NCBI GenBank assembly: GCA_014650015.1
Contig: BMUD01000015.1
Span: 1 to 64,000 of the forward strand
Length of the DNA: 64,000 bases
Source of the DNA: Streptomyces griseoloalbus
Lineage (GTDB): Bacteria > Actinomycetota > Actinomycetes > Streptomycetales > Streptomycetaceae
Direction: 5' to 3'
The position numbers and the translations under genes are program-made. Below the pieces are notes generated by a model. It saw only the letters and a program-made list of their open reading frames with translations. It did no database searches and was not told the origin of the DNA. Positions 50,468 through 61,914 of this stretch are shown piece by piece. Each line of letters starts with the position of its first letter. The stretch's first letter is position 1.

Positions 50468-51406
50468 ATGACCGTCTGCCTGCTCCTGCTGAGCGTTGTC
50501 GCCGTGGCGGCCGCCGTGCCCGTCCCCCGCGCGCTGACCCGGGCGAAGTGGCCCGAGCGGGAACCCGTGGTCGGCCTGTGGGTGTGGCAGTGCCTGGTCG
50601 CCACCGTCCTGCTGTGCTGTCTGACTGCCCTCGCCCTCGGTGCCGCCGCCGTCTTCGGCACCGTCCGCGCCCAGCTCTTCGCCCCGGCCCCGCCCGCCGT
50701 GACCGCGGCGTACGACCTGTCCGCCGCACCGCCCTGGGCGACCGCCCTCACCATCCTGCTGGCCTGCGGGGCGGCCTGGACGACGGCCATGCTCGGGCGC
50801 GAGCTGGTCGAGGCCCGCCGGCGCCGCACCCATGCCCGGGCGCATCTGCGCGAACGCGCCCCGGAGCTGCCCGCGGGACTCCCCGCGGCCCGCGGCCCCC
50901 TGCTGGTGCTGGAGGACGAGTACCCCGACGCCTGGTGGATGCCGGGCAGCCCGCCCCAGCTGATCGTCACCACCGGCGCCCTTCAGCGCCTCACCGACCA
51001 CCAGCTGGACGCCGTCCTCACGCACGAGCGCGGCCACGCCCGCGCCCGCCACGACTGGCTGCTCCACCTCTCCACCGCCCTGGCCACCGGGTTCCCACGC
51101 GTTCCGCTGTTCGCCCACTTCTGCGACCAGACCCACCGCCTGGTCGAGCTGGCAGCCGACGACACCGCCTCCCGCCGCTGCGGTCACCTGACCACGGCCC
51201 TGGCCCTGATCGAGCTCAACCAGCACCGCGGTGTGCTGTCCTGCGCGTCCAGCCACCGGCTGCTCGGCGAGCGCGTCGACCGCCTGCTGGAGCCGCCGCC
51301 CCGCCTCGACCGCCACCACCGCGCCCTGACGACGACGGTGGCGGCGCTGGTCCCGCTCGTCCCCCTGCTGATCGTCTTCGCCCCGGGGCTGACGGCACTG
51401 CCGTAG
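50468..51406 (+). CDS. M56-family (BlaR1/MecR1-like) membrane metallopeptidase
   Basis: The product has 312 residues from ATG at 50468. Three membrane helices in the first 110 residues (LLLLSVVAVAAAVPVP, VATVLLCCLTALALGAAAVF, ATALTILLACGAAW) precede the catalytic HERGH at 186-190 and ELAADDTAS about 30 residues later. One more helix lies at the end (ALVPLVPLLIVFAPG). M56 peptidases are usually paired with a BlaI-type repressor and respond to beta-lactams. No blaI is next to it, so its target is unclear. Many Streptomyces have such stand-alone copies. It converges with recQ, and the two ends are 15 nt apart. Confidence 0.9.
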   Translation: MTVCLLLLSVVAVAAAVPVPRALTRAKWPEREPVVGLWVWQCLVATVLLCCLTALALGAAAVFGTVRAQLFAPAPPAVTAAYDLSAAPPWATALTILLACGAAWTTAMLGRELVEARRRRTHARAHLRERAPELPAGLPAARGPLLVLEDEYPDAWWMPGSPPQLIVTTGALQRLTDHQLDAVLTHERGHARARHDWLLHLSTALATGFPRVPLFAHFCDQTHRLVELAADDTASRRCGHLTTALALIELNQHRGVLSCASSHRLLGERVDRLLEPPPRLDRHHRALTTTVAALVPLVPLLIVFAPGLTALP

Positions 51407-51421
51407 GCGAGGACGGACCGC

Positions 51422-53404
<1,983 letters not shown>

Positions 53405-53475
53405 CGTCCCGTCCCCCGTACGTCGTCCCTCGACCACTGCGTCCACGATAGGCGCCCGCACCGACAGCCCCGGAC

Positions 53476-53484
53476 TTATCCACA
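53476..53484 (+). promoter_or_regulatory. Perfect DnaA box upstream of recQ
   Basis: TTATCCACA lies at 53476-53484 in the gap between recQ and the end of the main nuo operon. It is one of four consensus DnaA boxes in this window. Confidence 0.6.
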
Positions 53485-53501
53485 GGCCCGTGCGGAACGG
53501 C

Positions 53502-53539
53502 AGCGGCCCGGCACCCCACCCAGGGGGTACCGGGCCGCT
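53502..53539 (-). terminator. Terminator of the main nuo operon
   Basis: AGCGGCCCGG (53502-53511) pairs perfectly with CCGGGCCGCT (53530-53539), and an inner CCCC/GGGG extends the stem. It lies 21 nt after the end of nuoN. Confidence 0.75.
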
Positions 53540-53560
53540 CCCTCGTCCGGCGGCGCGGGG

Positions 53561-55219
53561 TCAGCGCACGAACACTCCCGCGTCCCCGGCCAGCTCCAGG
53601 AAGTACTGCGGTGCCACACCGAGCACCACCGTGACCGCCACGCCGACCCCGATCGCCGTCATCGTCAGCGGTGACGGCACCGCGACGGTCGGGCCCTCGG
53701 GGCGCGGCTCGCTGAAGAACATCAGGACGATGACGCGGATGTAGAAGAACGCCGCGATGGCCGACGAGATCACACCGACCACGACCAGGGGTGCCGCTCC
53801 GCCCTCCGCCGCCGCCTTGAACACGGCGAACTTCCCGGCGAACCCGGAGGTCAGCGGAATGCCCGCGAAGGCCAGCAGGAACACCGCGAACACGGCCGCC
53901 ACCAGCGGGGACCGACGGCCGAGGCCCGCCCACTTGGACAGGTGCGTCGCCTCACCGCCGGCGTCGCGGACCAGGGTGACCACCGCGAACGCGCCGATCG
54001 TCACGAAGGAGTACGCCGCCAGGTAGAAGAGGACGGACGAGATTCCCGACGGCGTGGTCGCGATGACACCCGCGAGGATGAAGCCCGCGTGCGCGATCGA
54101 CGAGTACGCCAGCAGCCGCTTGATGTCGGTCTGTGTGATCGCGACGATCGCACCGGCCAGCATGGTGACGATGGCGACGGCCCACATGACCGGCCGCCAG
54201 TCCCAGCGCAGGCCCGGCAGCACGACGTACAGGATCCGCAGCAGCGCGCCGAACGCCGCCACCTTGGTCGCCGCCGCCATGAAGCCCGTCACCGGCGTCG
54301 GAGCGCCCTGGTACACGTCGGGCGTCCACATGTGGAAGGGGACGGCGCCGACCTTGAACAGCAGGCCCATGACCAGCAGCGCGGCACCGACCAGCAGCAG
54401 CGCGTCGTTGCCCATGGTGTCGGCGAGCGCCGGGCTGACGTCCTGGACCGTGCCGTCGACGACCTGCGCGATCGTCGCGTACGACATCGAGCCCGAGTAG
54501 CCGTACAGCAGTGCGATGCCGAACAGCGTGAACGCGGAGGCGAACGCGCCGAGCAGGAAGTACTTGACCGCCGCTTCCTGCGACATCAGCCGCTTGCGGC
54601 GGGCCAGCGCGCACAGCAGGTACAGCGGGAGCGAGAGCACCTCGAGCGCCACGAACAGCGTCAGCAGGTCGTTGGCCGCCGGGAAGACCAGCATGCCGGA
54701 GACCGCGAAGAGCAGCAGCGGGAACACCTCGGTGGTGGTGAACCCGGCCTTGACCGCCTTCTTCTCGCTGTCGCTGCCCGGTACGGACGCGGCCTGCGCG
54801 GCGAAGGAGTCGACGCGGTTGCCGTGCGCCTCCGGGTCGAGCCGGCGCTCGGCGAAGGTGAACAGGCCGACCATGGCCGTGAGCAGGATCGTGCCCTGGA
54901 GGAACAGGGCCGGCCCGTCGACGGCGATGGCGCCCATCGCCACGATGCCCGCCTTGGTGGTGCCGTAGCCGTCGGCGGCGAGCGCCACGACCGCGGCGAA
55001 GGCGGCGGCGAGCGCGACCACGGCGACGAACATCTGCGCGTAGTAGCGGGTCCTGCGCGGTACGAACGCCTCGACCAGCACCCCGAGGACCGCCGCACCG
55101 ACGACGATCAGGGTGGGCGCGAGCTGCCCGTACTCGATTTTCGGCGCGTCGATCCTGGAGATCGGGTCGGCCGCCGCCGCCGTTGTCCACAGGCTGTGGA
55201 CGGCTGCTGTTGCGCTCAC
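53561..55219 (-). CDS. nuoN: NADH dehydrogenase subunit N, main complex I operon
   Basis: The product has 552 residues from GTG at 55219 (GTGA overlap with nuoM). It is the third antiporter-like subunit, with about 14 helices. Motifs: FVALEVLSLPLYLLCALARR with the key glutamate, KVGAVPFHMWTPDVYQGAPT, and LLAYSSIAHAGFILAGVIAT. A 30-residue N-terminal extension (HSLWTTAAAADPISRIDAPK) precedes helix 1. Within it lies an inverted pair of DnaA-box-like 9-mers at about 55183-55204. The protein is clearly diverged from the other NuoN in this window (499 residues), so the two operons are old duplicates or separate acquisitions. It ends the operon. Confidence 0.95.
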   Translation of the reverse strand: MSATAAVHSLWTTAAAADPISRIDAPKIEYGQLAPTLIVVGAAVLGVLVEAFVPRRTRYYAQMFVAVVALAAAFAAVVALAADGYGTTKAGIVAMGAIAVDGPALFLQGTILLTAMVGLFTFAERRLDPEAHGNRVDSFAAQAASVPGSDSEKKAVKAGFTTTEVFPLLLFAVSGMLVFPAANDLLTLFVALEVLSLPLYLLCALARRKRLMSQEAAVKYFLLGAFASAFTLFGIALLYGYSGSMSYATIAQVVDGTVQDVSPALADTMGNDALLLVGAALLVMGLLFKVGAVPFHMWTPDVYQGAPTPVTGFMAAATKVAAFGALLRILYVVLPGLRWDWRPVMWAVAIVTMLAGAIVAITQTDIKRLLAYSSIAHAGFILAGVIATTPSGISSVLFYLAAYSFVTIGAFAVVTLVRDAGGEATHLSKWAGLGRRSPLVAAVFAVFLLAFAGIPLTSGFAGKFAVFKAAAEGGAAPLVVVGVISSAIAAFFYIRVIVLMFFSEPRPEGPTVAVPSPLTMTAIGVGVAVTVVLGVAPQYFLELAGDAGVFVR

Positions 55220-56787
55220 TTGGCCGCCTCCACCTCAGGCTGGGGGTCCTTCTTCTGTACGTCGGACATGGTGTGCTCCACCGCCGGGTTCACGACGTCC
55301 GTGACGGGCTTCGGGTAGACGCCCAGGAAGATCAGCAGCACGACCAGCGGCGCCACCACCGCGATCTCCCGCACCCGCAGATCCGGCATCTCGGCGACCT
55401 CGGGCTTCACCGGACCCGTCATCGTCCGCTGGTAGAGGACGAGGGTGTAGAGCGCGGCGAGGACGATGCCGAAGGTGGCGATGATGCCGATCACCGGGTA
55501 GCGCGTGAACGTGCCGACCAGGACCAGGAACTCACTGACGAAGGGCGCGAGCCCCGGCAGGGAGAGGGTGGCCAGACCGCCGATCAGGAACGTGCCGGCG
55601 AGCACCGGGGCGACCTTCTGCACACCGCCGTAGTCGGCGATGAGCCGGGAGCCGCGCCGCGAGATCAGGAAACCGGCCACCAGCATCAGCGCGGCGGTCG
55701 AGATCCCGTGGTTGACCATGTAGAGCGTCGCACCGGACTGGCCCTGGCTGGTCATCGCGAAGATGCCCATGATGATGAAGCCGAAGTGCGAGATCGACGC
55801 GTACGCGATCAGCCGCTTGATGTCGCGCTGGCCGACCGCGAGCAGCGCGCCGTAGATGATGCTGATGAGCGCCAGGACCAGGATCACCGGCGTCGCCCAC
55901 TTGCTCGCCTCCGGGAACAGCTGGAGGCAGAAGCGGAGCATCGCGAAGGTGCCCACCTTGTCGACGACCGCCGTGATGAGCACGGCCACCGGCGCGGTGG
56001 ATTCCTGCATGGCGTTGGGCAGCCAGGTGTGCAGCGGCCACAACGGCGCCTTCACCGCGAAGGCGAAGAAGAAGCCGAGGAACAGCCAGCGCTCGGTGCC
56101 GGTCGCCATGTCCAGCGAGCCGTTGGCCCGCGCCTCGGCGATCTCCGTGAGCGAGAAGTTCCCGGCGACCACGTAGAGCCCGATCACCGCGGCCAGCATG
56201 ATCAGACCGCCGGCCAGGTTGTACAGCAGGAACTTCACGGCCGCGTACGACCGTTGCCTGGCCGCCGTCTCCTCCCCGTGCTCGTGGGCACGGTCCCCGA
56301 AGCCGCCGATGAGGAAGTACATCGGGATCAGCATGGCTTCGAAGAAGATGTAGAAGAGGAAGACGTCGGTGGCCTCGAAGGAGAGGATCACCATCGCCTC
56401 GACGGCCAGGATCAGGGCGAAGAAGCCCTGCGTCGGCCGCCACCGCTTGCTCCCCGTCTCCAGCGGGTCGGCGTCGTGCCAGCCGGCCAGGACGATGAAC
56501 GGGATCAGCAGGGCGGTCAGCGCGATCAGCGCCACCGCGATGCCGTCCACGCCCAGTTCGTAGCGGACCCCGAAGTCCGCGATCCAGGCGTGGGACTCGG
56601 TGAGCTGGTAGCGGTCGCCGTCCGGGTCGAAACGCACCAGGACGACGATCGCCAGGACGAGCGTGGCGAGCGAGAACAGCAGGGCCAGCCATTTGGCGGC
56701 CGTGCGCTTCGCGGCCGGTACGGCGGCCGTGGCGATCGCCCCGATGGCCGGGAGCGCCGCCGTCGCGGTCAGCAGAGGAAAGGACAT
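55216..56787 (-). CDS. nuoM: NADH dehydrogenase subunit M, main complex I operon
   Basis: The product has 523 residues from ATG at 56787, 5 nt after nuoL. Antiporter motifs: FEATDVFLFYIFFEAMLIPM with the essential glutamate, FFFAFAVKAPLWPLHTWLPN with the lysine, DKVGTFAMLRFCLQLF, and LIAYASISHFGFIIMGIFAM. Where the second-operon copy has LPDAHTAAPTVGSVLLAGVL, this one has LPNAMQESTAPVAVLITAVV, a clear marker separating the two types. The subunit translocates protons in the middle of the membrane arm. Length and organisation are normal. Confidence 0.95.
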   Translation of the reverse strand: MSFPLLTATAALPAIGAIATAAVPAAKRTAAKWLALLFSLATLVLAIVVLVRFDPDGDRYQLTESHAWIADFGVRYELGVDGIAVALIALTALLIPFIVLAGWHDADPLETGSKRWRPTQGFFALILAVEAMVILSFEATDVFLFYIFFEAMLIPMYFLIGGFGDRAHEHGEETAARQRSYAAVKFLLYNLAGGLIMLAAVIGLYVVAGNFSLTEIAEARANGSLDMATGTERWLFLGFFFAFAVKAPLWPLHTWLPNAMQESTAPVAVLITAVVDKVGTFAMLRFCLQLFPEASKWATPVILVLALISIIYGALLAVGQRDIKRLIAYASISHFGFIIMGIFAMTSQGQSGATLYMVNHGISTAALMLVAGFLISRRGSRLIADYGGVQKVAPVLAGTFLIGGLATLSLPGLAPFVSEFLVLVGTFTRYPVIGIIATFGIVLAALYTLVLYQRTMTGPVKPEVAEMPDLRVREIAVVAPLVVLLIFLGVYPKPVTDVVNPAVEHTMSDVQKKDPQPEVEAAK

Positions 56788-56792
56788 CGGTA

Positions 56793-58757
56793 TCAGACCG
56801 CCCTCATCAGCAGGGTCGCGGCGACCAGGACGGCCGCGCCGCCGAACATCGAGACCGCGTAGGACCGCGCGAAGCCGTTCTGCAGCCTGCGCATCCGTCC
56901 GGACAGGCCGCCCATCGAGGCCGCCGTGCCGTTGACGACCCCGTCGACCAGGGTGTGGTCGACGTACACCAGCGAGCGCGTGAGGTGCTCACCGCCGCGC
57001 ACCAGGACCACGTGGTTGAAGTCGTCCTGGAGCAGGTCGCGCCGGGCGGCCCGGGTGAGCAGCGACCCGCGCGGGGCGACGGCCGGCACCGGACGGCGCC
57101 CGTACTGGGCCCAGGCGACCGCCACGCCGATGACCATCACGGCCACCGTGGCGGCGGTCACCGTCATGGCGCTGATCGGCGCGTGACCGTGGTCGTGCCC
57201 GGTGACGGGCTCCAGCCAGTGCAGGAAGCGGTCGCCGACGCTGAAGAAGGCACCGCCCGCGACCGACCCGACGGCCAGCACGATCATCGGGATCGTCATG
57301 ACCTTCGGCGACTCGTGCGGGTGCGGAGGCGTGTACGCGCCGCGCGTCCCGGCGGCGGGCTCCACGTCCGGCTCGGCCGGGGACGGCGTCGGGGCGTTGC
57401 CCCAGCGCTCCTCGCCGAAGAACGTCATCAGCATCACGCGCGTCATGTAGTACGCGGTGATGGCCGCGCCCAGCAGGGCGCAGGCGCCGAGGATCCAGCC
57501 CTCGGTGCCGCCCTTGGCGAACGCCGCCTCGATGATCTTGTCCTTGGAGAAGAAGCCGGACAGGCCCGGGAAGCCGATGATCGCGAGGTAGCCGAGGCCG
57601 AAGGTGACGAACGTGATCGGCATGTACCTGCGCAGTCCGCCGTAGCGGCGCATGTCGACCTCGTCGTTCATGCCGTGCATCACGGAACCGGCGCCGAGGA
57701 ACAGCCCGGCCTTGAAGAAACCGTGCGTCACCAGGTGCATGATCGCGAAGACGTAGCCGATGGGGCCGAGCCCCGCGGCCAGCACCATGTACCCGATCTG
57801 CGACATGGTCGAGCCGGCCAGCGCCTTCTTGATGTCGTCCTTCGCGCAACCGACGATCGCACCGAACAGCAGCGTGACCGCCCCGACGATGGTGACGACC
57901 AGTTGGGCGTCCGGGGCGCCGTTGAAGATCGCTCCGGAGCGGACGATCAGATACACGCCCGCCGTCACCATGGTCGCCGCGTGGATCAGGGCGGAGACCG
58001 GGGTCGGGCCCTCCATCGCGTCCCCGAGCCAGGACTGCAGCGGCACCTGGGCGGACTTGCCGCACGCGGCGAGCAGCAGCATCAGCGCGATCGCGGTGAG
58101 CTTGTCCTCACCGGCGGCCCCGGCGAGCCCGGCCTCCCCGTGCGTGCCGAGCACCGGCTCGAAGGCGAAGGTGCCGAACCACAGGAACATCAGCATGATC
58201 GCGATCGACAGGCCCATGTCGCCGACGCGGTTGACCAGGAAGGCCTTCTTCGCCGCCGTGGCGGCGCTGGGCTTGTGCTGCCAGAAGCCGATCAGCAGGT
58301 AGGAGGCGAGACCGACGCCCTCCCAGCCGACGTACAGCAGCAGGTAGTTGTCGGCGAGGACGAGCAGCAGCATCGCCGCCAGGAACAGGTTCAGGTAGCC
58401 GAAGAAGCGGCGGCGCCGCTCGTCGTGCTCCATGTACCCGACGGAGTACAGGTGGATCAGCGAGCCGACGCCGGTGATCAGCAGGACGAAGGTCATCGAC
58501 AGCTGGTCGAGCCGGAAGGCGACGTCGGCCTGGAAGCCCTCCACCGGGATCCAGCTGAACAGGTGCTGCGTGACGGTGCGTTCACCGGCGCCCTTGCCCA
58601 GCAGGTCGGTGAAGAGCACCAGGCCGAGCGCGAAGGAGACGGCCGCGAGCAGCGTGCCGATCCAGTGCCCGACGGCGTCCAGCCGGCGTCCGCCGCACAG
58701 CAGGACCGCCGCTCCGAGCAGGGGCGCCGCCACCAGCAGCGCAATCAGGTTCTCCAC
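56793..58757 (-). CDS. nuoL: NADH dehydrogenase subunit L, main complex I operon
   Basis: The product has 654 residues from GTG at 58757. Motifs match the family: [60 protein letters not shown], and [21 protein letters not shown] cytosolic or loop insertion with charged and Pro-rich sequence ([20 protein letters not shown]) follows residue 440. The C-terminal amphipathic helix and last membrane helix ([20 protein letters not shown]) complete it. The subunit is the distal proton pump of the complex. The gene is 11 nt after nuoK. Confidence 0.95.
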   Translation of the reverse strand: MENLIALLVAAPLLGAAVLLCGGRRLDAVGHWIGTLLAAVSFALGLVLFTDLLGKGAGERTVTQHLFSWIPVEGFQADVAFRLDQLSMTFVLLITGVGSLIHLYSVGYMEHDERRRRFFGYLNLFLAAMLLLVLADNYLLLYVGWEGVGLASYLLIGFWQHKPSAATAAKKAFLVNRVGDMGLSIAIMLMFLWFGTFAFEPVLGTHGEAGLAGAAGEDKLTAIALMLLLAACGKSAQVPLQSWLGDAMEGPTPVSALIHAATMVTAGVYLIVRSGAIFNGAPDAQLVVTIVGAVTLLFGAIVGCAKDDIKKALAGSTMSQIGYMVLAAGLGPIGYVFAIMHLVTHGFFKAGLFLGAGSVMHGMNDEVDMRRYGGLRRYMPITFVTFGLGYLAIIGFPGLSGFFSKDKIIEAAFAKGGTEGWILGACALLGAAITAYYMTRVMLMTFFGEERWGNAPTPSPAEPDVEPAAGTRGAYTPPHPHESPKVMTIPMIVLAVGSVAGGAFFSVGDRFLHWLEPVTGHDHGHAPISAMTVTAATVAVMVIGVAVAWAQYGRRPVPAVAPRGSLLTRAARRDLLQDDFNHVVLVRGGEHLTRSLVYVDHTLVDGVVNGTAASMGGLSGRMRRLQNGFARSYAVSMFGGAAVLVAATLLMRAV

Positions 58758-58768
58758 GATTCAGCCCC

Positions 58769-59068
58769 TTACAGCTTCATCAGGCTGGCGTCGTCGACCG
58801 AGGCCGAGTGGCGGGAACGGAACAGGGACACGATGATCGCCAGCCCGACCACGACCTCCGCGGCGGCGACGACCATCGTGAAGAAGGCGATGATCTGGCC
58901 GTCGAGGTTGCCGTGCATCCGGGAGAAGGCGACGAACGCGAGGTTGCAGGCGTTGAGCATGAGCTCGACGCACATGAACACGACGATCGCGTTGCGCCTG
59001 ATCAGCACCCCCGTGGCGCCGATCGTGAACAACAGGGCGGCGAGGTACAGATAGTTGACCGGGTTCAC
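58769..59068 (-). CDS. nuoK: NADH dehydrogenase subunit K, main complex I operon
   Basis: The product has 99 residues from GTG at 59068 (GTGA overlap with nuoJ). The three helices are [37 protein letters not shown] with its glutamate, and [20 protein letters not shown] with the second glutamate. This is the canonical length. Compared with the 132-residue NuoK of the second operon, there is no C-terminal tail. It passes protons between the quinone module and the antiporters. Confidence 0.95.
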   Translation of the reverse strand: MNPVNYLYLAALLFTIGATGVLIRRNAIVVFMCVELMLNACNLAFVAFSRMHGNLDGQIIAFFTMVVAAAEVVVGLAIIVSLFRSRHSASVDDASLMKL

Positions 59069-59907
59069 TTCGACGCCTCCTCGGCCCGCTTGAACGTCGG
59101 CGCGTCGATGGCGTGGCGCTCCAGCCGCTCCTCCGCGCGCCGCTCCATCGCCCGCAGGTCGTTGATCGCCTCCTGCGACACGTCACGGACCTGACCGCGG
59201 TCCCGCAGCGTCTTGCTGACGGTGAGGTCCGACGGGGTGCCGTCGGGCAGCAGGCCCGCGATGTCCACGGCGTTGTGCCGGGCGTACACGCCGGGCGCCG
59301 GGAGCGGCGGCAGGTACCTGCCCTCGCGGACGCGCTGCTCGGCCATCTCCCGCTGCGTCTTGGCGCGCTCGGTGCGCTCCCGGTGGGTGAGCACCATGGC
59401 GCCGACGGCGGCCGTGATGAGCAGGGCACCGGTGATCTCGAAGGCGAAGACGTACTTGGTGAAGATGAGGGCCGCCAGGCCCTCCACGTTGCCGCCGGCG
59501 TTCGCCTCGCCGATGCCGTTGAACTCACTGAGCGAGGCGTGGCCGATCCCGGCGATCAGCAGGATGCCGAAGCCGAGACCGCACAGCAGGGCCAGCCAGC
59601 GCTGGCCCTTGATGGTCTCCTTCAGGGAGTCCGCCGCGGTGACACCGACCAGCATCACCACGAACAGGAACAGCATCATGATCGCGCCGGTGTAGACGAC
59701 GATCTGGACGACGCCGAGGAAGTAGGCGCCGTTGGCCAGGTAGAACACGGCCAGGATGATCATGGTCCCGGCGAGGCAGAGCGCGCTGTGCACGGCCCGC
59801 TTCATGAAGACGGTGCACAGGGCGCCGATCACCGCGACGGTGCCGAGGACCCAGAACTGGAAGGCCTCTCCGGTGGAGGTGGAGTAGGCGGCGAGCTGCT
59901 CGGTCAT
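59065..59907 (-). CDS. nuoJ: NADH dehydrogenase subunit J, main complex I operon, with extended C-terminus
   Basis: The product has 280 residues from ATG at 59907 (4-nt overlap with nuoI). The five-helix family core is present, with [20 protein letters not shown] and the [15 protein letters not shown] helix. From about residue 185 a cytosolic extension of about 95 residues follows ([20 protein letters not shown], then [20 protein letters not shown]). It is rich in Arg and Glu and likely helical. Typical NuoJ proteins end near 170-200 residues, so this tail is specific to actinobacterial complexes. The second NuoJ in this window lacks it. Confidence 0.93.
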   Translation of the reverse strand: MTEQLAAYSTSTGEAFQFWVLGTVAVIGALCTVFMKRAVHSALCLAGTMIILAVFYLANGAYFLGVVQIVVYTGAIMMLFLFVVMLVGVTAADSLKETIKGQRWLALLCGLGFGILLIAGIGHASLSEFNGIGEANAGGNVEGLAALIFTKYVFAFEITGALLITAAVGAMVLTHRERTERAKTQREMAEQRVREGRYLPPLPAPGVYARHNAVDIAGLLPDGTPSDLTVSKTLRDRGQVRDVSQEAINDLRAMERRAEERLERHAIDAPTFKRAEEASK

Positions 59908-60545
59908 CGCCCCGTCACCTTCTCCGACGCCGGTTCCTCCGCGCCGAAGGTCGAGGCGGCCTCCTGCACCACCTCGCCCTCGGAGTGGGCGACCTGCTGC
60001 TCCGTACCGGGTGCGGCCTCGGTGACCAGGCCCCGGTAGTAGTCCTGTTCGTCGGTGCCCGGGTACATGGCGTGCGGAGAGTCGACCATCCCCTCCTCCA
60101 GACCGGCGAGCAGCTGCTCCTTGGTGTAGATGAGGTTGGCGCGGCTGGAGTCCGCCAGCTCGAACTCGTTGGTCATCGTCAGCGCGCGCGTGGGGCACGC
60201 CTCGATGCACAGGCCGCACAGGATGCAGCGGGCGTAGTTGATCTGGTAGACGCGGCCGTACCGCTCGCCGGGCGAGTAGCGCTCCTCGTCGGTGTTGTCC
60301 GCGCCCTCGACGTAGATCGCGTCGGCGGGGCAGGCCCAGGCGCACAGCTCGCAGCCGACGCACTTCTCCAGGCCGTCCGGATGGCGGTTGAGCTGGTGCC
60401 GTCCGTGGAAGCGGGGAGCGGTGGTCTTCTGCTGCTCCGGGTACTGCTCGGTCAGCCGCTTCTTGAACATGGCCTTGAAGGTCACGCCGAAGCCGGCCAC
60501 GGGGTTCAGGAAACCGGGCTTGGTCTCCTTGGGCTCCTCAGCCAT
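59904..60545 (-). CDS. nuoI: NADH dehydrogenase subunit I, main complex I operon
   Basis: The product has 213 residues from ATG at 60545; the longer frame has no start signal. Two [4Fe-4S] motifs are complete: [20 protein letters not shown] and [16 protein letters not shown]. The N-terminus has the usual amphipathic helix ([20 protein letters not shown]), and the C-terminus an acidic tail ([17 protein letters not shown]). It carries electrons to NuoB through clusters N6a and N6b. It overlaps nuoH by 8 nt. Confidence 0.95.
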   Translation of the reverse strand: MAEEPKETKPGFLNPVAGFGVTFKAMFKKRLTEQYPEQQKTTAPRFHGRHQLNRHPDGLEKCVGCELCAWACPADAIYVEGADNTDEERYSPGERYGRVYQINYARCILCGLCIEACPTRALTMTNEFELADSSRANLIYTKEQLLAGLEEGMVDSPHAMYPGTDEQDYYRGLVTEAAPGTEQQVAHSEGEVVQEAASTFGAEEPASEKVTGR

Positions 60546-61914
60546 CGTGCGCCTCCTTTCCATCCGTGGATCCGCCCAGAGGTCCGTCACTCCGAGTATC
60601 GGGCCCACCACTGACAATCAGCTCGCGCTCGCGGCGCGGCCTGCGTCGCGGCACCGGCGGCAACTCCTGCCCCGGCAGGGGCGGGACGGGGAATCCGCCC
60701 GCCATGGGGTCGAAGCCGGGCGTGCCCTCGGGGGGCTGCTCGGCTTCCTTCGCCTTCGCCCGGAAGATGTCGATGACGAAGGACAGCAGCAGGAGGGCGA
60801 GGACGGCACCGCCGATGTAGAGGGCGATGTCGGCGAAGTCGTAGTTCTCGTTCCGCAGGGCCCGCACGGTGGCGACCAGCATCAGCCACACCAGGGAGAC
60901 CGGGATGAGGACCTTCCAGCCGAGCTTCATCAGCTGGTCGTAGCGCACGCGTGGGAGCGTGCCGCGCAGCCAGACGAAGAAGAACAGCAGCAGCTGGACC
61001 TTGACCGTGAACCACAGCAGCGGCCACCAGCCGTGGTTCGCGCCCTCCCAGAAGGTGCTGATGGGCCACGGGGCCCGCCAGCCGCCCAGGAAGAGCGTCA
61101 CGGCGACGGCCGAGACGGTCACCATGTTGATGTACTCGGCGAGCATGAACATCGCGAACTTGATCGACGAGTACTCGGTGTTGAAGCCGCCGACCAGGTC
61201 ACCCTCGGACTCGGGCATGTCGAAGGGGGCGCGGTTGGTCTCGCCGACCATGGTGACGATGTAGATGATGAAGGAGACCGGCAGCAGCAGGATGTACCAG
61301 CGGTCGGTCTGCTGCTCGACGATCGTCGACGTCGACATCGACCCCGAGTAGAGGAACACGGAGGCGAACGCGGCGCCCATGGCGATCTCGTAGGAGATCA
61401 TCTGCGCGCAGGAGCGCAGGCCCCCCAGCAGCGGATAGGTGGATCCGGAGCTCCAGCCCGCCAGGACGATGCCGTAGATGCCGACCGAGGCGACCGCGAG
61501 GATGTAGAGCACCGCGATCGGCAGGTCGGTGAGCTGCATCGTGGTGCGGTGGCCGAAGATCGAGATCTCGTTGCCGGACGGCCCGAAGGGGATCACCGCG
61601 ATCGCCATGAAGGCCGGGATGGCCGCGACGATCGGCGCGAGGACGTACACCGCCTTGTCCGCGCGCTTGACGATGACGTCTTCCTTGAGCATCAGCTTCA
61701 CGCCGTCGGCGAGCGACTGGAGCATGCCCCAGGGGCCGTGCCGGTTGGGACCGATGCGCAGCTGCATCCAGGCGACGACCTTGCGCTCCATGACGATGGA
61801 GATCAGCACGGTCACCATCAGGAACGCGAAGCAGAACACCGCCTTGATGGCGACCAGCCACCAGGGATCGTGGCCGAACATCGAGAGGTCTTCAGCGGCG
61901 AGGTACGGGCTCAT
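60538..61914 (-). CDS. nuoH: NADH dehydrogenase subunit H, main complex I operon
   Basis: The product has 458 residues from ATG at 61914 (4-nt overlap with nuoG). Eight membrane helices carry the quinone-channel motifs in full: [40 protein letters not shown], and [20 protein letters not shown]. The last 100 residues are an unusual Pro/Glu/Arg-rich cytosolic tail after the final helix ([20 protein letters not shown], then [19 protein letters not shown]). The NuoH from the second operon has no such tail and an altered first loop. This copy is the one expected to work with NuoD in the main complex. Confidence 0.95.
   Translation of the reverse strand: MSPYLAAEDLSMFGHDPWWLVAIKAVFCFAFLMVTVLISIVMERKVVAWMQLRIGPNRHGPWGMLQSLADGVKLMLKEDVIVKRADKAVYVLAPIVAAIPAFMAIAVIPFGPSGNEISIFGHRTTMQLTDLPIAVLYILAVASVGIYGIVLAGWSSGSTYPLLGGLRSCAQMISYEIAMGAAFASVFLYSGSMSTSTIVEQQTDRWYILLLPVSFIIYIVTMVGETNRAPFDMPESEGDLVGGFNTEYSSIKFAMFMLAEYINMVTVSAVAVTLFLGGWRAPWPISTFWEGANHGWWPLLWFTVKVQLLLFFFVWLRGTLPRVRYDQLMKLGWKVLIPVSLVWLMLVATVRALRNENYDFADIALYIGGAVLALLLLSFVIDIFRAKAKEAEQPPEGTPGFDPMAGGFPVPPLPGQELPPVPRRRPRRERELIVSGGPDTRSDGPLGGSTDGKEAHDG

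Noticed and set aside
50468-51406. A BlaR1/BlaI-type beta-lactam sensor system
   Set aside because: The M56 peptidase has no penicillin-binding sensor domain and no BlaI-like repressor gene beside it, so only the peptidase family can be claimed.
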